NCBI RefSeq assembly: GCF_900105205.1
Contig: NZ_FNSQ01000005.1
Span: forward strand, 3,410,001 to 3,474,000
Reading direction: 5' to 3'
Source: Microbacterium hydrocarbonoxydans
GTDB lineage: Bacteria; Actinomycetota; Actinomycetes; Actinomycetales; Microbacteriaceae
Length of the DNA stretch: 64,000 nt
The notes beneath the pieces are model-generated. The model searched no databases, was not told where the DNA came from, and saw only the letters and a program-made list of their open reading frames with translations. The number at the start of each line of letters is the position of its first letter. Position 1 is the stretch's first letter. Of this stretch, positions 25,092 through 34,377 are shown piece after piece. The position numbers were made by a program, and so were the translations under genes.

Positions 25092-26131
25092 AGTTCACGC
25101 ACCTTCTGTCGGCGGACGATCCAGATGAAGAACGGGGCGCCGATGATCGCGGTGATGATGCCGACCTGGATCTCCTCCGAGGTGGGGGCGATCACCCGTC
25201 CGATGACGTCGCTCGCGAGCAGGAGCGCGGCCCCGGCCATGGCCGAGAACGGCAGCAGCCACCGGTGGTCGGTGCCGATCAGCATCCGGCAGACGTGCGG
25301 GATGACGAGTCCGACGAAGCCGATGGGTCCGGCGATGGCGGTCGCGGCCCCAGCGAGGATCACCGCACCGAGCGCCGACATCAGCCGGGTGCGGAAGACG
25401 TGCTCCCCCAGACCCTTGGCCATGTCGTCGCCGAGGGCGAGGGAGTTCATGCCGCGGGCGCTCAGGAAGCAGATGAGCGCACCGAGCGCGAGCACCGGGG
25501 CGGTGATCGCGATACGCGGCCATTCGGCCCCGCCGACGCCGCCGATCTGCCACGACTGGAAGGCCTGCAGCAGGTCGACGCGGGGGAGCATGATCGCGCT
25601 GATCAATGAGGCGAATGCGGCGGAGGTCGCGGCTCCGGCGAGGGCGAGCTTGAGCGGCGTCGCGCCGCCGCGTCCGAGCGAGCCGACCGTGTAGACGAAG
25701 GTGGCGGCGATCGCCGCGCCGACGATCGCGAGGGTCATCTGGCTGTACGGGTCGCTGAGTCCGACGAAGGCGAGGCCGATGACGACGGCGAGCGATGCGC
25801 CGTTCGAGACACCGAGGATGCCGGGGTCGGCGATCGGGTTGCGGGTCACCGCCTGCATCGTCGCGCCGGAGAGCGCGAGGGCTGCACCCACGAGAATCGC
25901 GAGCAGTGTGCGCGGCAGGCGCTTCACGATGGCCGCCTGCGCGAGTGTGTCATCCTGCCCCGCGAGGGCAGCGAAGATGTCGTCGATGCTCACCGCGCGC
26001 ACGCCGAAGCAGATCGACAGGATGCAGAGTCCGAGGAGCACGCCGAGTCCGACGAGCAGCCAGAGGGTGCGCGCCCACGCCGGGCGCCGCAGGTCTGCGG
26101 TGCCCGGCGTGGGGATGGTGACAGCGGTCAC
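25088..26131 (-). CDS. FecCD-family iron-siderophore permease (first subunit)
   Basis: A 347-aa permease with about ten helices. Typical motifs are RLPRTLLAILVGAALALSGATMQAVTRNP (in two overlapping pieces), ADPGILGVSNGAS, GPIGFVGLVIPHVCRMLIG and ITAIIGAPFFIWIV. It pairs with the downstream permease, and gene order binding protein, permease, permease, ATPase, SIP is standard for actinobacterial siderophore operons. Confidence 0.94.
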   Translation of the reverse strand: MTAVTIPTPGTADLRRPAWARTLWLLVGLGVLLGLCILSICFGVRAVSIDDIFAALAGQDDTLAQAAIVKRLPRTLLAILVGAALALSGATMQAVTRNPIADPGILGVSNGASLAVVIGLAFVGLSDPYSQMTLAIVGAAIAATFVYTVGSLGRGGATPLKLALAGAATSAAFASLISAIMLPRVDLLQAFQSWQIGGVGGAEWPRIAITAPVLALGALICFLSARGMNSLALGDDMAKGLGEHVFRTRLMSALGAVILAGAATAIAGPIGFVGLVIPHVCRMLIGTDHRWLLPFSAMAGAALLLASDVIGRVIAPTSEEIQVGIITAIIGAPFFIWIVRRQKVREL

Positions 26132-26163
26132 GAGGACTCAGTGCGCGAGGGTGACGCTGACGG

Positions 26164-27198
26164 TCACTTCGCGGCGAGCGGTGCCGCCAGCAGGCCGAGG
26201 TAGTCGGACAGGCCCCACTGGATCGACAGCGGCGACGGGTTCGCCGAAGCGGCGATCGGCGTGGAGTCGGGAAGGATCACGATGTTGCCCTCGGCGATCG
26301 CGGGGATCTTCGACAGCAGCGGATCGGCCTGCATGGTGGCGATGAGCGACTCGTCGCCGTAGGTCACGAAGACGTCGACGTCGTCGAACGTATCGGCCTC
26401 TTCCGCGCTGACAGAGAGGTAGAACTCCTGGCTGTCGGCGTTCTCCTCGACGATCGAGGGCAACGGCAGCCCGAGGTCATCGTGCAGGTAGCCGGGGCGC
26501 GTGTCGATCGCGGTGTAGTAGCCGACCTGGCTGAGGTCGCTCGGGTCGACGTAGGCGAACAGGACCTTCTTGTCCTTGAGCGCGCTGTTCTCCTCGAGCG
26601 CGGCTTCGGCGTCGGCGTGCAGATCTTCGATGAGGGCGTCGCCCTCCTCCTCGAGTCCGAGCGCCTTGGAGTTCATCTCGATCATGTCGTCGACGGGGGT
26701 GCCCCACTTGACCTCGGGGTAGGCGACGACCGGAGCGATCTTCGAGAGCTGGTCGTACTCCTCCTGCGACAGGCCGGAGTATGCCGCCAGGATGACATCC
26801 GGGCGGGTATCGGCGACGGCCTCGTAGTCGATCCCGTCGGACTCGTCGAACAGCACCGGCTCGTCGCCGCCCAGCTCGTCGAGCTTCTCCTCGACCCAGG
26901 GCAGGATGCCGTTGTCATCGTCGTCGCCCCAGGTGGCCTTGCTCATGCCGACGGGCACGATGCCCAGTGCCAGCGGCACCTCGTGGTTGGCCCACGCGAT
27001 GGTCGCGACGCGCTCGGGCTTCTCCTCGATCGTGGTCTCGCCGTACGCGTGCTCGATCGTGACGGGGAACGCGCTGTCGTCGGCCGGGTTGCCCCCGGCA
27101 GAGTCGGAGTCGGAGCCGGTCGACGGAGTCGCGCAGGCGGTGAGGCCGACGGCGAGGGCCGCGGCGACGCCGACGGCGAGAAGACGAGAAGTGCGCAC
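26164..27198 (-). CDS. Iron-siderophore ABC transporter substrate-binding lipoprotein
   Basis: A 344-aa FepB/FhuD-like binding protein. The lipoprotein signal ends in lipobox LTAC (Cys about 22), followed by a Ser/Asp-rich linker. The two-lobed periplasmic-binding fold shows KPERVATIAWANHEVPLALG and RPDVILAAYSGLSQEEYDQLSKIAPVVAYPE (in pieces). It captures ferric siderophores at the membrane surface. It is the first gene of the iron operon, with two DtxR-like boxes upstream. The start is GTG 27198. Confidence 0.93.
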   Translation of the reverse strand: MRTSRLLAVGVAAALAVGLTACATPSTGSDSDSAGGNPADDSAFPVTIEHAYGETTIEEKPERVATIAWANHEVPLALGIVPVGMSKATWGDDDDNGILPWVEEKLDELGGDEPVLFDESDGIDYEAVADTRPDVILAAYSGLSQEEYDQLSKIAPVVAYPEVKWGTPVDDMIEMNSKALGLEEEGDALIEDLHADAEAALEENSALKDKKVLFAYVDPSDLSQVGYYTAIDTRPGYLHDDLGLPLPSIVEENADSQEFYLSVSAEEADTFDDVDVFVTYGDESLIATMQADPLLSKIPAIAEGNIVILPDSTPIAASANPSPLSIQWGLSDYLGLLAAPLAAK

Positions 27199-27248
27199 AG
27201 GCGTTCCCTTCGGGTTGGGATGGGGGTGCGGCGCAGAGAGCGCCCGGC

Positions 27249-27298
27249 TTTGGTAAGCCTGCCCTAATCTAACAGAAAGTTAGGCGAGCCTCATCTCG
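27249..27298 (-). promoter_or_regulatory. Two DtxR/IdeR-like iron boxes upstream of the siderophore operon
   Basis: TTTGGTAAGCCTGCCCTAA at 27249-27267 (reverse complement begins TTAGGGCAGGCT) and TTAGGCGAGCCTCATCT at 27280-27296 both resemble the IdeR/DtxR consensus TTAGGTTAGGCTAACCTAA. They are 51-100 bases before the first start codon, suitable for repression by Fe-loaded IdeR. Confidence 0.7.
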
Positions 27299-27332
27299 GG
27301 AGTGCCCGAGCGAGCGGCATGATCGTCCCTCG

Positions 27333-27648
27333 TGCGGGGCCAGTTGTGCACCGCATCCACCTCGTTCGGCTGCCGTACTGACCCCGCCCGGCATCCCGGC
27401 CCGGCATCCCTCGCCTTGCCCCTCCCCGCGCCCCCGCCCGCGGCCCGCCCCGCGGCCCGCCGCCCGCCCCGCGATGCGGGGCCAGTTGCGCACCGCAAAC
27501 GCCACGTTCCGATGCACAATCGACCCCGCATGGCATCCCCGCCCGGCATCCCCGCACGCCATCCCGCACGGCATCCCCGCCCGCCCCGCGATGCGGGGCC
27601 AGTTACACACCGCAAACGCCGCGTTCCGATGCACAATCGACCCCGCAC
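27333..27648. repeat. Three inverted-end elements (family 4) in tandem
   Basis: Elements at 27333-27388, 27474-27531 and 27590-27648 each start with GCGGGGCCAGTTG and end with a matching GACCCCGC arm (TGCACAATCGACCCCGC in two). They are spaced by GCATCCC/CGCCCGC-rich sequence. This occupies most of the 541-bp gap between the binding-protein gene and the cold-shock gene. Confidence 0.65.
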
Positions 27649-27687
27649 GCCATCCCGTGCAGCCGGCAGTCGCCCCGGGCATACAGA

Positions 27688-27721
27688 AAGCCGGCCGGAT
27701 CCGTGAGGATCCGACCGGCTT
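27688..27721 (-). terminator. Terminator of the cold-shock gene
   Basis: Arms of 15 nt (AAGCCGGCCGGATCC and GGATCCGACCGGCTT) pair with one mismatch around GTGA. Read on the minus strand it follows the csp stop and ends in CTTTCT, a weak U-tract. Confidence 0.8.
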
Positions 27722-27739
27722 CAGGAAGTCAGCGCGCGC

Positions 27740-27943
27740 TCAGAGAGCGCGGATGTTCGCCGCCTGCATGCCCTTGGGGCCACGCTCAGCGTCGAATTCG
27801 ACCTTCTGGTTCTCGCGGAGCTCCTTGAAACCGGAGCCGGCGATTGCCGAGTAGTGGGCGAAAAGGTCGTCCGTGCCGTCATCGGGAGCGATGAAGCCGA
27901 AGCCCTTTTCCGCGTTGAACCATTTCACAGTGCCAGTGGCCAT
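27740..27943 (-). CDS. Cold-shock protein (CspA family)
   Basis: A 67-aa single cold-shock domain with RNP1 [11 protein letters not shown] and RNP2 DLFAHYSAI. These proteins bind single-stranded RNA and DNA and act as RNA chaperones in the cytoplasm. Length and start [14 protein letters not shown] are typical. It has its own terminator, and the 76-bp gap to the LuxR gene leaves room for its own promoter. Confidence 0.97.
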   Translation of the reverse strand: MATGTVKWFNAEKGFGFIAPDDGTDDLFAHYSAIAGSGFKELRENQKVEFDAERGPKGMQAANIRAL

Positions 27944-28019
27944 GTGTTTTCTACTTTCTGTTTTCAACGGCCGCTTGCGCGGCCTGCGCCGTGACGGAAC
28001 GTCCGACACACGCGCCTGA

Positions 28020-30911
28020 TCAACGTACCACGGCAGGCTGACGTTGAGCCGTGAACGGTGGATTCTGCTGCAGAACAGCTGCTTCGGTGCGCGTGCTGAC
28101 CCCGAGTTTGCGCAGCACGGCGGACACATGCACGCTCACCGTCTTGACGCTGATGAACAGTCGCTCACCGATCTGGCGGTTGCTCAAACCCTCGGAGATC
28201 AACTCGAGGACCTGCCTCTCGCGCGCTGTCAGGGACTCGACCTCGGCCGATCCGCCCGCGTCCGATCCGGCAGACGCAGTCGCCAGTCCCGCCGCCGCTG
28301 CGAACGCACCGACAATCCTCTGCAGCGGCACGTGTCCGAGTCGCGCGGTCTCGCTCAGAGCATCCTCGAGCAAGGATGCCGCCTCGGCACGTTCCCCCTC
28401 GTGGACCAGCAGTCGGGCGAGCTCGAGCCGGACCACCACGCGGAAGATGACGGGCACGTCGTCGCCGTCGACGAGAGCGAGCGCGCCGCGCAGCGTGGGG
28501 ATCGACCGCGACAGCAGAGCCTCGAGGATCGCCTCCCACGAACCGCCCCGCAGCTGTTCGGGCTGCGACAGCCAGGCTCGACGCACCACCTCCGCCGCGG
28601 CATCGACGTCAGCGCCGGAGGCACGAAGCTCGGCGATCATCCATCCGCCTTCGAGGAGCAGACGCCGCTGGTGCAGACAGACCGGACCTGCATCGTCGAG
28701 CATTCGCACGATCTCGTCGAGCGCCTCGGCGAGATCGCCCCGACTCTGCGCCACGGAGACGCGCATCATCACCTCGTCGTACCAGATCTGGCGCTCATCC
28801 GCGCTCGCCTCGACGAAGGCCGAATGCCACACGCTCAGATTCTCCGCCGCTTCGTCGTGCCGACCTCGCCAGGCGAGCACGCGCACCCTCGTCATGGTCG
28901 AATACAGGTGGAAGATGCGCAGAGTCCCCTGGGCGAGCTCGCGTTCGAGCATCCCCTCGACGCGTTCGATCTCACCGAGTTCGAGCAGCGGCACCGCCAT
29001 GTTCTGGATGATCACGGCGCCGGTCGTGCGCTCGACCCCGAAGGCCCGCGCCCTCGCCATCCCCTCTTCGGCGACGGTCACCGCGTCTCGATAGCGGCCG
29101 AGCAGCCCGAGCAGGTCTGAGTAGTTGACCCGGTAGCGCAGCTCGGCGTTGGCGCTCTTCGCCAGACGGAGCGCGGCTTCGTACTCGCGATGGGCCTCGG
29201 CGAGATCTCCGAGCTGGGCCCGGGATCCGCCTCGCACGTTCGCGGCGATCGAGGCCTCGTCGTCGGAGCCGGCGCGCGCCGCCCGCGCCCCGGACTCGGT
29301 CGCCAGCACGATGGCCTCCTCGAACCGCCCGGCGACCATGTACCGACTGCCGAGCTGATTCTGGATGGACGCACGCAGGCGGTCGTCGTCGACGCGACCC
29401 TCGAGGATCGCCAGGGACTCCTGGAGCAGCGGGATCGCACCGCGCCGCGCGAGGTTCATCGTGTAGTACGCCTTGTCGCGCAGCAGTCGCGCGTGCATGC
29501 GCGGATCGACGGCAGCCGGATCGAGCTCCTCGAGCGCGAGGTTCACCACGGAGAGCGCCCGCTCCCCGTCGCCTCCGTTGCGCAGCACAGACCCAAGGGC
29601 GCGGAGCATCTCGAGACGCTCGATCCCAGCGACGCTCTCGGCATCCGGCACCTGGATCCACAGGTCGAGGGCGAGCTCGCCGAAACGCGCGGCACTCGCG
29701 AAGGCGAAACGGGACTTCGCATCGAGCATCGCGGCGACGGCCGCGGCGAGCGCGCGACGGTCGTCTTGCGCGAGCTGCCAGTGGTACGCGAGAGCGGCCG
29801 GGTCTGCGACCTCCGTATCGCCGCCGTCGTCGTCCAGCGCCTCCGCGTAGGCCCTGTGCAGGCGCGCCCTCTCGCCGGGAAGGAGGTCGTCGTGCACGGC
29901 TTCGCGCAGCAGCGCGTGCCGGAAACGGTAGTCGTCGTCGACCACGACGAGGATGCCGCTGAGCGTCGCCTCGCGGATCGCCTCGTCCAGTCGGACCTCC
30001 GGCAGGCCGGCGAGCCGTGTGACCAGGGGATGCGTCAGCGGGCGCTCGGCCCCGGAGACGACCTGCACGACCCGCCTCGCGTCGTCGCCGAGTCGGTCGA
30101 ATCGCGCCAGCAGGAGGTCGCGCAGCGACCCGGGCAGCGGGCCGGCGGAGCATCCGGCGATCTCCTCGACGAAGAACGGGACGCCCTCGGCGCGCTCGTG
30201 GATGCGCTCGAGCGCCGCGTCGGTGACCGGCTGCCCGGTGATCGACTCGACGAGACGGCGCACCGCCACGGTCTCGAGGCGTTCGACCGTGACGCGTTCG
30301 AGCAGGCGAGCACGAGTGGACTCGCCGATGAAGCGGCTCACCGCATCGCCGCGGCGCACATCATCGGAGCGGCAGGTGAGCAGGAGCAGGATGCGCCCGT
30401 GACCGAGGGTGCGCAGCAGGAAGGACAGCAACGCGAGAGTCGACTCGTCCGCCCAGTGCAGATCTTCGACCACGAGCACCTGCGGCGCATGCTCGGCCGC
30501 GGCCTCGATGAGCGAGGCGATCGCGTCGCGCAGGCGGTCGGGGCTCGTCTGCGACCGCTCCGTCGGATTGAGCTCGGGCAGGAGCATCCCCAGCGCCTCG
30601 ACGCCGACGCCGATCTCGTCTCTCACGCGATCGGCGCCCATGGTCGCGACAATGGATCGCAGGATGCCGGTGAGCGGCCCGAACGGCGTGCGCGACGCCC
30701 CCAGGTCGAGGCACCAGCCGACATGCACGTCCGCCCGCGCCGACACCTCTGAGCCGAACTCGCGCAGCAGCCGCGACTTGCCGATGCCGGCCTCTCCCTC
30801 GATCAGCGCGGCGACCGGCACGCCCTCGACCGCGCGGCCGAAGAGCTCGCGGACGATCGCGAGTTCGGCGTCACGGCCGACCATCGCGGCGCTGGGAGCG
30901 GACGGGGGCAT
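28020..30911 (-). CDS. Large ATP-binding LuxR-family regulator (LAL type)
   Basis: A 963-aa regulator. The N-terminal AAA/AAA_16 ATPase module has [13 protein letters not shown], Walker A GEAGIGKS and Walker [15 protein letters not shown] long TPR-like helical middle follows, and the C-terminus is a LuxR helix-turn-helix ([39 protein letters not shown]). LAL regulators sense small molecules and activate catabolic or secondary-metabolism genes. ATG 30911 fits the usual short N-terminus, although the frame is open to 31004. No target is evident. Confidence 0.92.
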   Translation of the reverse strand: MPPSAPSAAMVGRDAELAIVRELFGRAVEGVPVAALIEGEAGIGKSRLLREFGSEVSARADVHVGWCLDLGASRTPFGPLTGILRSIVATMGADRVRDEIGVGVEALGMLLPELNPTERSQTSPDRLRDAIASLIEAAAEHAPQVLVVEDLHWADESTLALLSFLLRTLGHGRILLLLTCRSDDVRRGDAVSRFIGESTRARLLERVTVERLETVAVRRLVESITGQPVTDAALERIHERAEGVPFFVEEIAGCSAGPLPGSLRDLLLARFDRLGDDARRVVQVVSGAERPLTHPLVTRLAGLPEVRLDEAIREATLSGILVVVDDDYRFRHALLREAVHDDLLPGERARLHRAYAEALDDDGGDTEVADPAALAYHWQLAQDDRRALAAAVAAMLDAKSRFAFASAARFGELALDLWIQVPDAESVAGIERLEMLRALGSVLRNGGDGERALSVVNLALEELDPAAVDPRMHARLLRDKAYYTMNLARRGAIPLLQESLAILEGRVDDDRLRASIQNQLGSRYMVAGRFEEAIVLATESGARAARAGSDDEASIAANVRGGSRAQLGDLAEAHREYEAALRLAKSANAELRYRVNYSDLLGLLGRYRDAVTVAEEGMARARAFGVERTTGAVIIQNMAVPLLELGEIERVEGMLERELAQGTLRIFHLYSTMTRVRVLAWRGRHDEAAENLSVWHSAFVEASADERQIWYDEVMMRVSVAQSRGDLAEALDEIVRMLDDAGPVCLHQRRLLLEGGWMIAELRASGADVDAAAEVVRRAWLSQPEQLRGGSWEAILEALLSRSIPTLRGALALVDGDDVPVIFRVVVRLELARLLVHEGERAEAASLLEDALSETARLGHVPLQRIVGAFAAAAGLATASAGSDAGGSAEVESLTARERQVLELISEGLSNRQIGERLFISVKTVSVHVSAVLRKLGVSTRTEAAVLQQNPPFTAQRQPAVVR

Positions 30912-30979
30912 GGATTCATCGTGCCACCGACCACCGACATCCGGGGTGGTCGTCGCGTCTGCCCGGAGCGGAGCGAAGA

Positions 30980-31312
30980 TCACCGGGCGGGCGCCGCTTC
31001 GCACCGTGCGGGCACGCGGCGGTCTGCCACGGCATCCGGCAGCGCACTGCCCGACGCGGACGGACTGCGTGATGTGGACGCGCTGCGCGACGCGGACGCA
31101 CTGCGCGACGCGGACGCACTGCGCGATGCGGAGCCAGCGCGGTCGCCGGTGCGGCCGAGCATCCGGTCGACCAGCCGCCGCATCGGACCGGCGGCGCGCG
31201 GGACGATCTGATCGGCATGCTCGATCAGGAACCGCCGCCGTTCCGCGGCCTGTGCGACCTGCTCCTGCTCGAATCCGGTGACCCTGTAGGCGAGGTACGG
31301 GTGCTCGTACAT
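30980..31312 (-). CDS. Hypothetical protein with Ser/Ala/Arg repeat tail
   Basis: A 110-aa protein with strong ribosome binding (GAGGAGATGTC then ATG). Residues 1-55 look conserved and helical (MYEHPYLAYRVTGFEQEQ, AAERRRFLIEHADQIV). From about residue 58 the protein is a low-complexity SASRSASA tail, coded by 18-bp tandem DNA repeats at about 31060-31140, then a basic end. I do not recognise the family. It lies 68 bp upstream of the LAL regulator gene and may be cotranscribed with it. Confidence 0.6.
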   Translation of the reverse strand: MYEHPYLAYRVTGFEQEQVAQAAERRRFLIEHADQIVPRAAGPMRRLVDRMLGRTGDRAGSASRSASASRSASASRSASTSRSPSASGSALPDAVADRRVPARCEAAPAR

Positions 31313-31486
31313 GACATCTCCTCGGTGTGTGATGTCCTCAGACTCCGCTCTGAGGCACCCCGTCGACATCGGGAGGATGTCCTATCTTCCGCATCCCCGC
31401 ACCCTAGAAGGCGCGCCGTGCACGCAACGAGGCCCGGGCGGTGATGGGGGCATCACCGCCCGGACCCCGGGTCTGTGGTCGAGAGG

Positions 31487-31942
31487 TCAGGCGTCGACGT
31501 CGCCGCGCCAGGCACCGGTCTCGGTGCCCCGCTTCTCGATGAACTCCTTGAAGTTCTGCAGGTCCTTCTTCACTGCGTGCGATCCCGCACCCACGAGGGA
31601 GCCGACCTTCTCGAGCAGCCCCTCGGGCTCCCAGTCGATCTGCACGGTCACTCGCGTGGTGAGGTCCTCCAACTTGTGGAAGGTCACGACGCCCGCGTGC
31701 TCGGTCTCGCCGCCGATGCTGTTCCACGCGACGCGCTCGTCGGGGTGCTGCTCGGTGATCTCCGCGTCGAACTCGCGCGTGGCACCACCCACGTTGACCT
31801 TCCAGCGCGTGTGGGTGTCGTCGAGCTGGACGATGGACTCCACCTCGTCGAGGAACTGCGGGAAGCTCTCGAACTGGGTCCACTGGTTGTAGGCGATGTC
31901 GATGGGAACGTGTACGTCGATGGTCTCGATGATCTGCACCAT
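31487..31942 (-). CDS. SRPBCC-family protein (polyketide cyclase/dehydrase-like)
   Basis: A 151-aa START-like domain: ETIDVHVPIDIAYNQWTQFESFPQFLDEVESI at the N-terminus (in pieces), then ATREFDAEITEQHPDERVAWNS and a long C-terminal helix HAVKKDLQNFKEFIEKRG. Such domains bind hydrophobic ligands in the cytoplasm, and many actinobacterial copies are stress-linked with no known ligand. The gap 31313-31486 shows nothing beyond a possible promoter for the 110-aa gene. Confidence 0.88.
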   Translation of the reverse strand: MVQIIETIDVHVPIDIAYNQWTQFESFPQFLDEVESIVQLDDTHTRWKVNVGGATREFDAEITEQHPDERVAWNSIGGETEHAGVVTFHKLEDLTTRVTVQIDWEPEGLLEKVGSLVGAGSHAVKKDLQNFKEFIEKRGTETGAWRGDVDA

Positions 31943-32061
31943 GGGATGCTCCTCACTTGTGTCGTCGTTCGTGTGGTCCCATTCAGCGGCAGTCGGCGCG
32001 TCTTCGCGACGGGGTTGACATCTCGGCGGACGACAGTCGCTAGCCGAGTAGCGTGGGACTC

Positions 32062-33096
32062 ATGCGCATCCACGCCGCGATCCGCGCCTCGAAGCGCGCA
32101 CCCCTGCTGCAGGTGGTGAAATCCGCGGCCGCGACGATCGCGGCCTGGATGCTGGCCGGCTGGATCGTGCCGGGACAGCTGCCCGTGTTCGCGGCGATCG
32201 CCGCGCTGCTCGTGGTGCAGCCGAGTGTGAACCAGTCGCTGTCCAAGGCGCTCGAACGCAGCATCGGCGTGATCGTCGGGGTCGTCATCGCCGTGGCGCT
32301 CGGACTGCTGCTGGGTTCCCCGAGCTGGATCGTGCTGCTCGCCATCGTCGTGGCGATGCTGGTCGCCTGGGCACTCCGTGCGACGCCGGGCACCGGCAAC
32401 CAGGTCGCGATCTCGGCGATGCTCGTGCTGGCTCTGGGGTCCACCCCCGACTATGCGCTGGCCCGCATCGGCGAGACCCTGATCGGGGTGGTGATCGGCA
32501 TAGTCGTCAACGCGCTGATCGTGCCGCCGGTGCTCGTCGCTCCCGCGCGACGCGACCTCGGACTCCTCGGCAGCGAGCTCGCGGCGAGCCTCGACCGACT
32601 GGCCGACGCCCTGCCCGATGCGCAGACGCCCGCCCAGCTGCAGGAGCTCCTGCTCGAGGCGCGTCTGCTGCGTCCGATGAAGGATGCCGCTGAGGCGTCG
32701 ATCGCGGCCGGCGAGGAGTCGCTCACCCTGAATCCGCGCCGCTCGACGCACCGCGCGGAGCTCACCGAGATGCGCGCCCTGCTCGAGCGGCTGTCGCCGA
32801 TCGTGACGCAGACCATCGGCATGACGAGGGCGTACTTCGACCACTACGACGACTCGATCGGCGACGAACCGGCCGTGGCGGCGATCGCCGAGCAGCTGCG
32901 ACGAGCTGGCCACGACGTGCGTCTGGCGGTGCAGATCGCCGACGTTTCGCCGGAGCCAGAGGCCCTGACCTCGGCGATCCCCGCCCTCACGGCGCCCCTC
33001 GTGATCCGCCCGCCGTCATCGGCGCACTGGATCCTGATCGGATCGCTGATGGAGGACTTGCGGCGCATCCGCGGCGTGCTCGTCGAGGAGGAGTGA
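32062..33096 (+). CDS. FUSC/aromatic acid exporter family membrane protein
   Basis: A 344-aa protein. The first 170 residues hold about six membrane helices with FUSC features (GQLPVFAAIAALLVVQPSVNQSL, ERSIGVIVGVVIAVALG, GNQVAISAMLVLALG, ARIGETLIGVVIGI), and the rest is a cytoplasmic helical domain (RRSTHRAELTEMRALLERL). Family members export aromatic acids or similar compounds. ATG 32062 is chosen over GTG 32053. It is divergent from the SRPBCC gene. Confidence 0.85.
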   Translation: MRIHAAIRASKRAPLLQVVKSAAATIAAWMLAGWIVPGQLPVFAAIAALLVVQPSVNQSLSKALERSIGVIVGVVIAVALGLLLGSPSWIVLLAIVVAMLVAWALRATPGTGNQVAISAMLVLALGSTPDYALARIGETLIGVVIGIVVNALIVPPVLVAPARRDLGLLGSELAASLDRLADALPDAQTPAQLQELLLEARLLRPMKDAAEASIAAGEESLTLNPRRSTHRAELTEMRALLERLSPIVTQTIGMTRAYFDHYDDSIGDEPAVAAIAEQLRRAGHDVRLAVQIADVSPEPEALTSAIPALTAPLVIRPPSSAHWILIGSLMEDLRRIRGVLVEEE

Positions 33097-33107
33097 CCCG
33101 CGGCGCG

Positions 33108-33194
33108 GCTCCACAACTCCGGAGATCCGGGCGGTTTCAGCCCGATCGGCGCGATATCAGCCGATCCGACGCGGTTCTTTTGGAGTTCTGGAGC
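33108..33194. repeat. Inverted-end element, family 2, copy c
   Basis: The left end is GCTCCACAACTCCGGAGAT and the right end GGAGTTCTGGAGC. A family 1 element follows 40 bp later, so two related elements stand in tandem between convergent genes. Confidence 0.7.
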
Positions 33195-33234
33195 CACCCG
33201 GTGGGACTCCACAACGGCGGCGGCGGCGCGTCGC

Positions 33235-33320
33235 GTTCGCAACTCAGCACGTATGTCGGCTTCCGGGCCGTTGCGGTGCGATTCTCCGCCGCGCGGCGAG
33301 GCTCATGCTGAGATGTGAAC
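33235..33320. repeat. Inverted-end element, family 1, copy b (86 bp)
   Basis: The left end is GTTCGCAACTCAGCA and the right end TGCTGAGATGTGAAC. A duplicated GCGGAGGCGCCGAGAGC follows at 33321-33354. Confidence 0.75.
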
Positions 33321-33371
33321 GCGGAGGCGCCGAGAGCGCGGAGGCGCCGAGAGCGCGGTGCCGCCCGCCGG

Positions 33372-33560
33372 TCAGTCCTGCTCGGGGTCGTCGGCGAGCA
33401 CGTCGCCGCCGTCGTCCGAAGCCGGATCGGACGGGACGACCGTCGGCGGCTCGCCCTTGTTGTCCTCCGTGCCGAGGTTGTCGTTCTCCTCAGCCCCGGG
33501 GGACGGCTCGCTGCTGATGTCGTTCCGGTCGGTGCTGATGCCGTCGTTGTCGTGGCTCAT
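33372..33560 (-). CDS. Small acidic, disordered protein of unknown function
   Basis: A 62-aa very acidic protein (MSHDNDGISTDRND start, ADDPEQD end) with no hydrophobic segment and no Cys. AGGAAGGGAACGTC precedes the ATG, a strong ribosome-binding site, so I take it as real. Similar small Asp/Glu/Pro-rich proteins are common in Microbacteriaceae, with no function assigned. It converges on the FUSC gene. Confidence 0.6.
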   Translation of the reverse strand: MSHDNDGISTDRNDISSEPSPGAEENDNLGTEDNKGEPPTVVPSDPASDDGGDVLADDPEQD

Positions 33561-33662
33561 GACGTTCCCTTCCTCGGCGTGCTTTCGTTCGTGAGCGACG
33601 TTACGGCCGGATCCGCACGCCCGCGCGGGCCTTGACAAGCCCCTGAGGCCTACTCTGGGTGC

Positions 33663-34331
33663 ATGTCCGAGACGACCGTCGCCGAAGCCCTGTCCGAGCT
33701 CGCCGCGCTCGAGGATCCGAAGATGCGCGCCGCGAACGAGAAGCGCGGCGACGACCACGGCATCAACCTCAGCAGGATGCGCGCCCTCGCGAAGCGCATC
33801 AAGACCGATCAGCCGCTCGCGAAGGAGCTCTGGAGAACCGGCGACACCGCTGCCCGTCTGCTGGCGTTGCTCATCTGCACGCCGCGCGCCTTCACGGCCG
33901 ACGAGCTCGACGGGATGCTGCGCGAGACCGACCCGCCCAAGGTCAACGACTGGTTCGTCAACTACGTCGCGAAGAAGACGCCTCTCGCCGAGGAGCTGCG
34001 CCTGCGCTGGTTCGACGACCCCGATCCGACGGTCGCCGCCGCCGCGTGGTCGCTCACGACGGTGCGCGTCGCCAAGGACCCCGTGGGGCTCGACCTCCCG
34101 CACTTGCTCGACCTGATCGAGCGCGACCTCCGCGATGCCCCCGGCCGATTGCAGTGGTCGATGAACGAGACCCTCGCGAACATCGGCATCTTCCACCCGC
34201 CCCTGCGGCCCCGCGCCCTCGAGATCGGCGAGCGCCTGCAGGTGCTCGCCGACTACCCGACGGCGCCCGGCTGCACCTCGCCGTTCGCCCCGGCGTGGAT
34301 CGGCGAGATCGTACGGCGCCGCGAGGGCTGA
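33663..34331 (+). CDS. DNA alkylation repair-like protein (AlkD/HEAT-repeat)
   Basis: A 222-aa protein of short helical repeats resembling AlkD-type alkylpurine DNA glycosylases (RGDDHGINLSRMRALAKRIKTD, ELWRTGDTAARLLALLICTP, DWFVNYVAKKTPLAEELRLRW in pieces). AlkD removes bulky or charged N3/N7-alkylpurines without base flipping. The catalytic Asp/Trp set cannot be confirmed by eye, so a HEAT-fold protein without glycosylase activity remains possible. It converges with putP. Confidence 0.75.
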   Translation: MSETTVAEALSELAALEDPKMRAANEKRGDDHGINLSRMRALAKRIKTDQPLAKELWRTGDTAARLLALLICTPRAFTADELDGMLRETDPPKVNDWFVNYVAKKTPLAEELRLRWFDDPDPTVAAAAWSLTTVRVAKDPVGLDLPHLLDLIERDLRDAPGRLQWSMNETLANIGIFHPPLRPRALEIGERLQVLADYPTAPGCTSPFAPAWIGEIVRRREG

Positions 34332-34377
34332 GCGACGGCATCCGCGCGCCCAGCCCTCCCGAACGTCAACGTCAACG

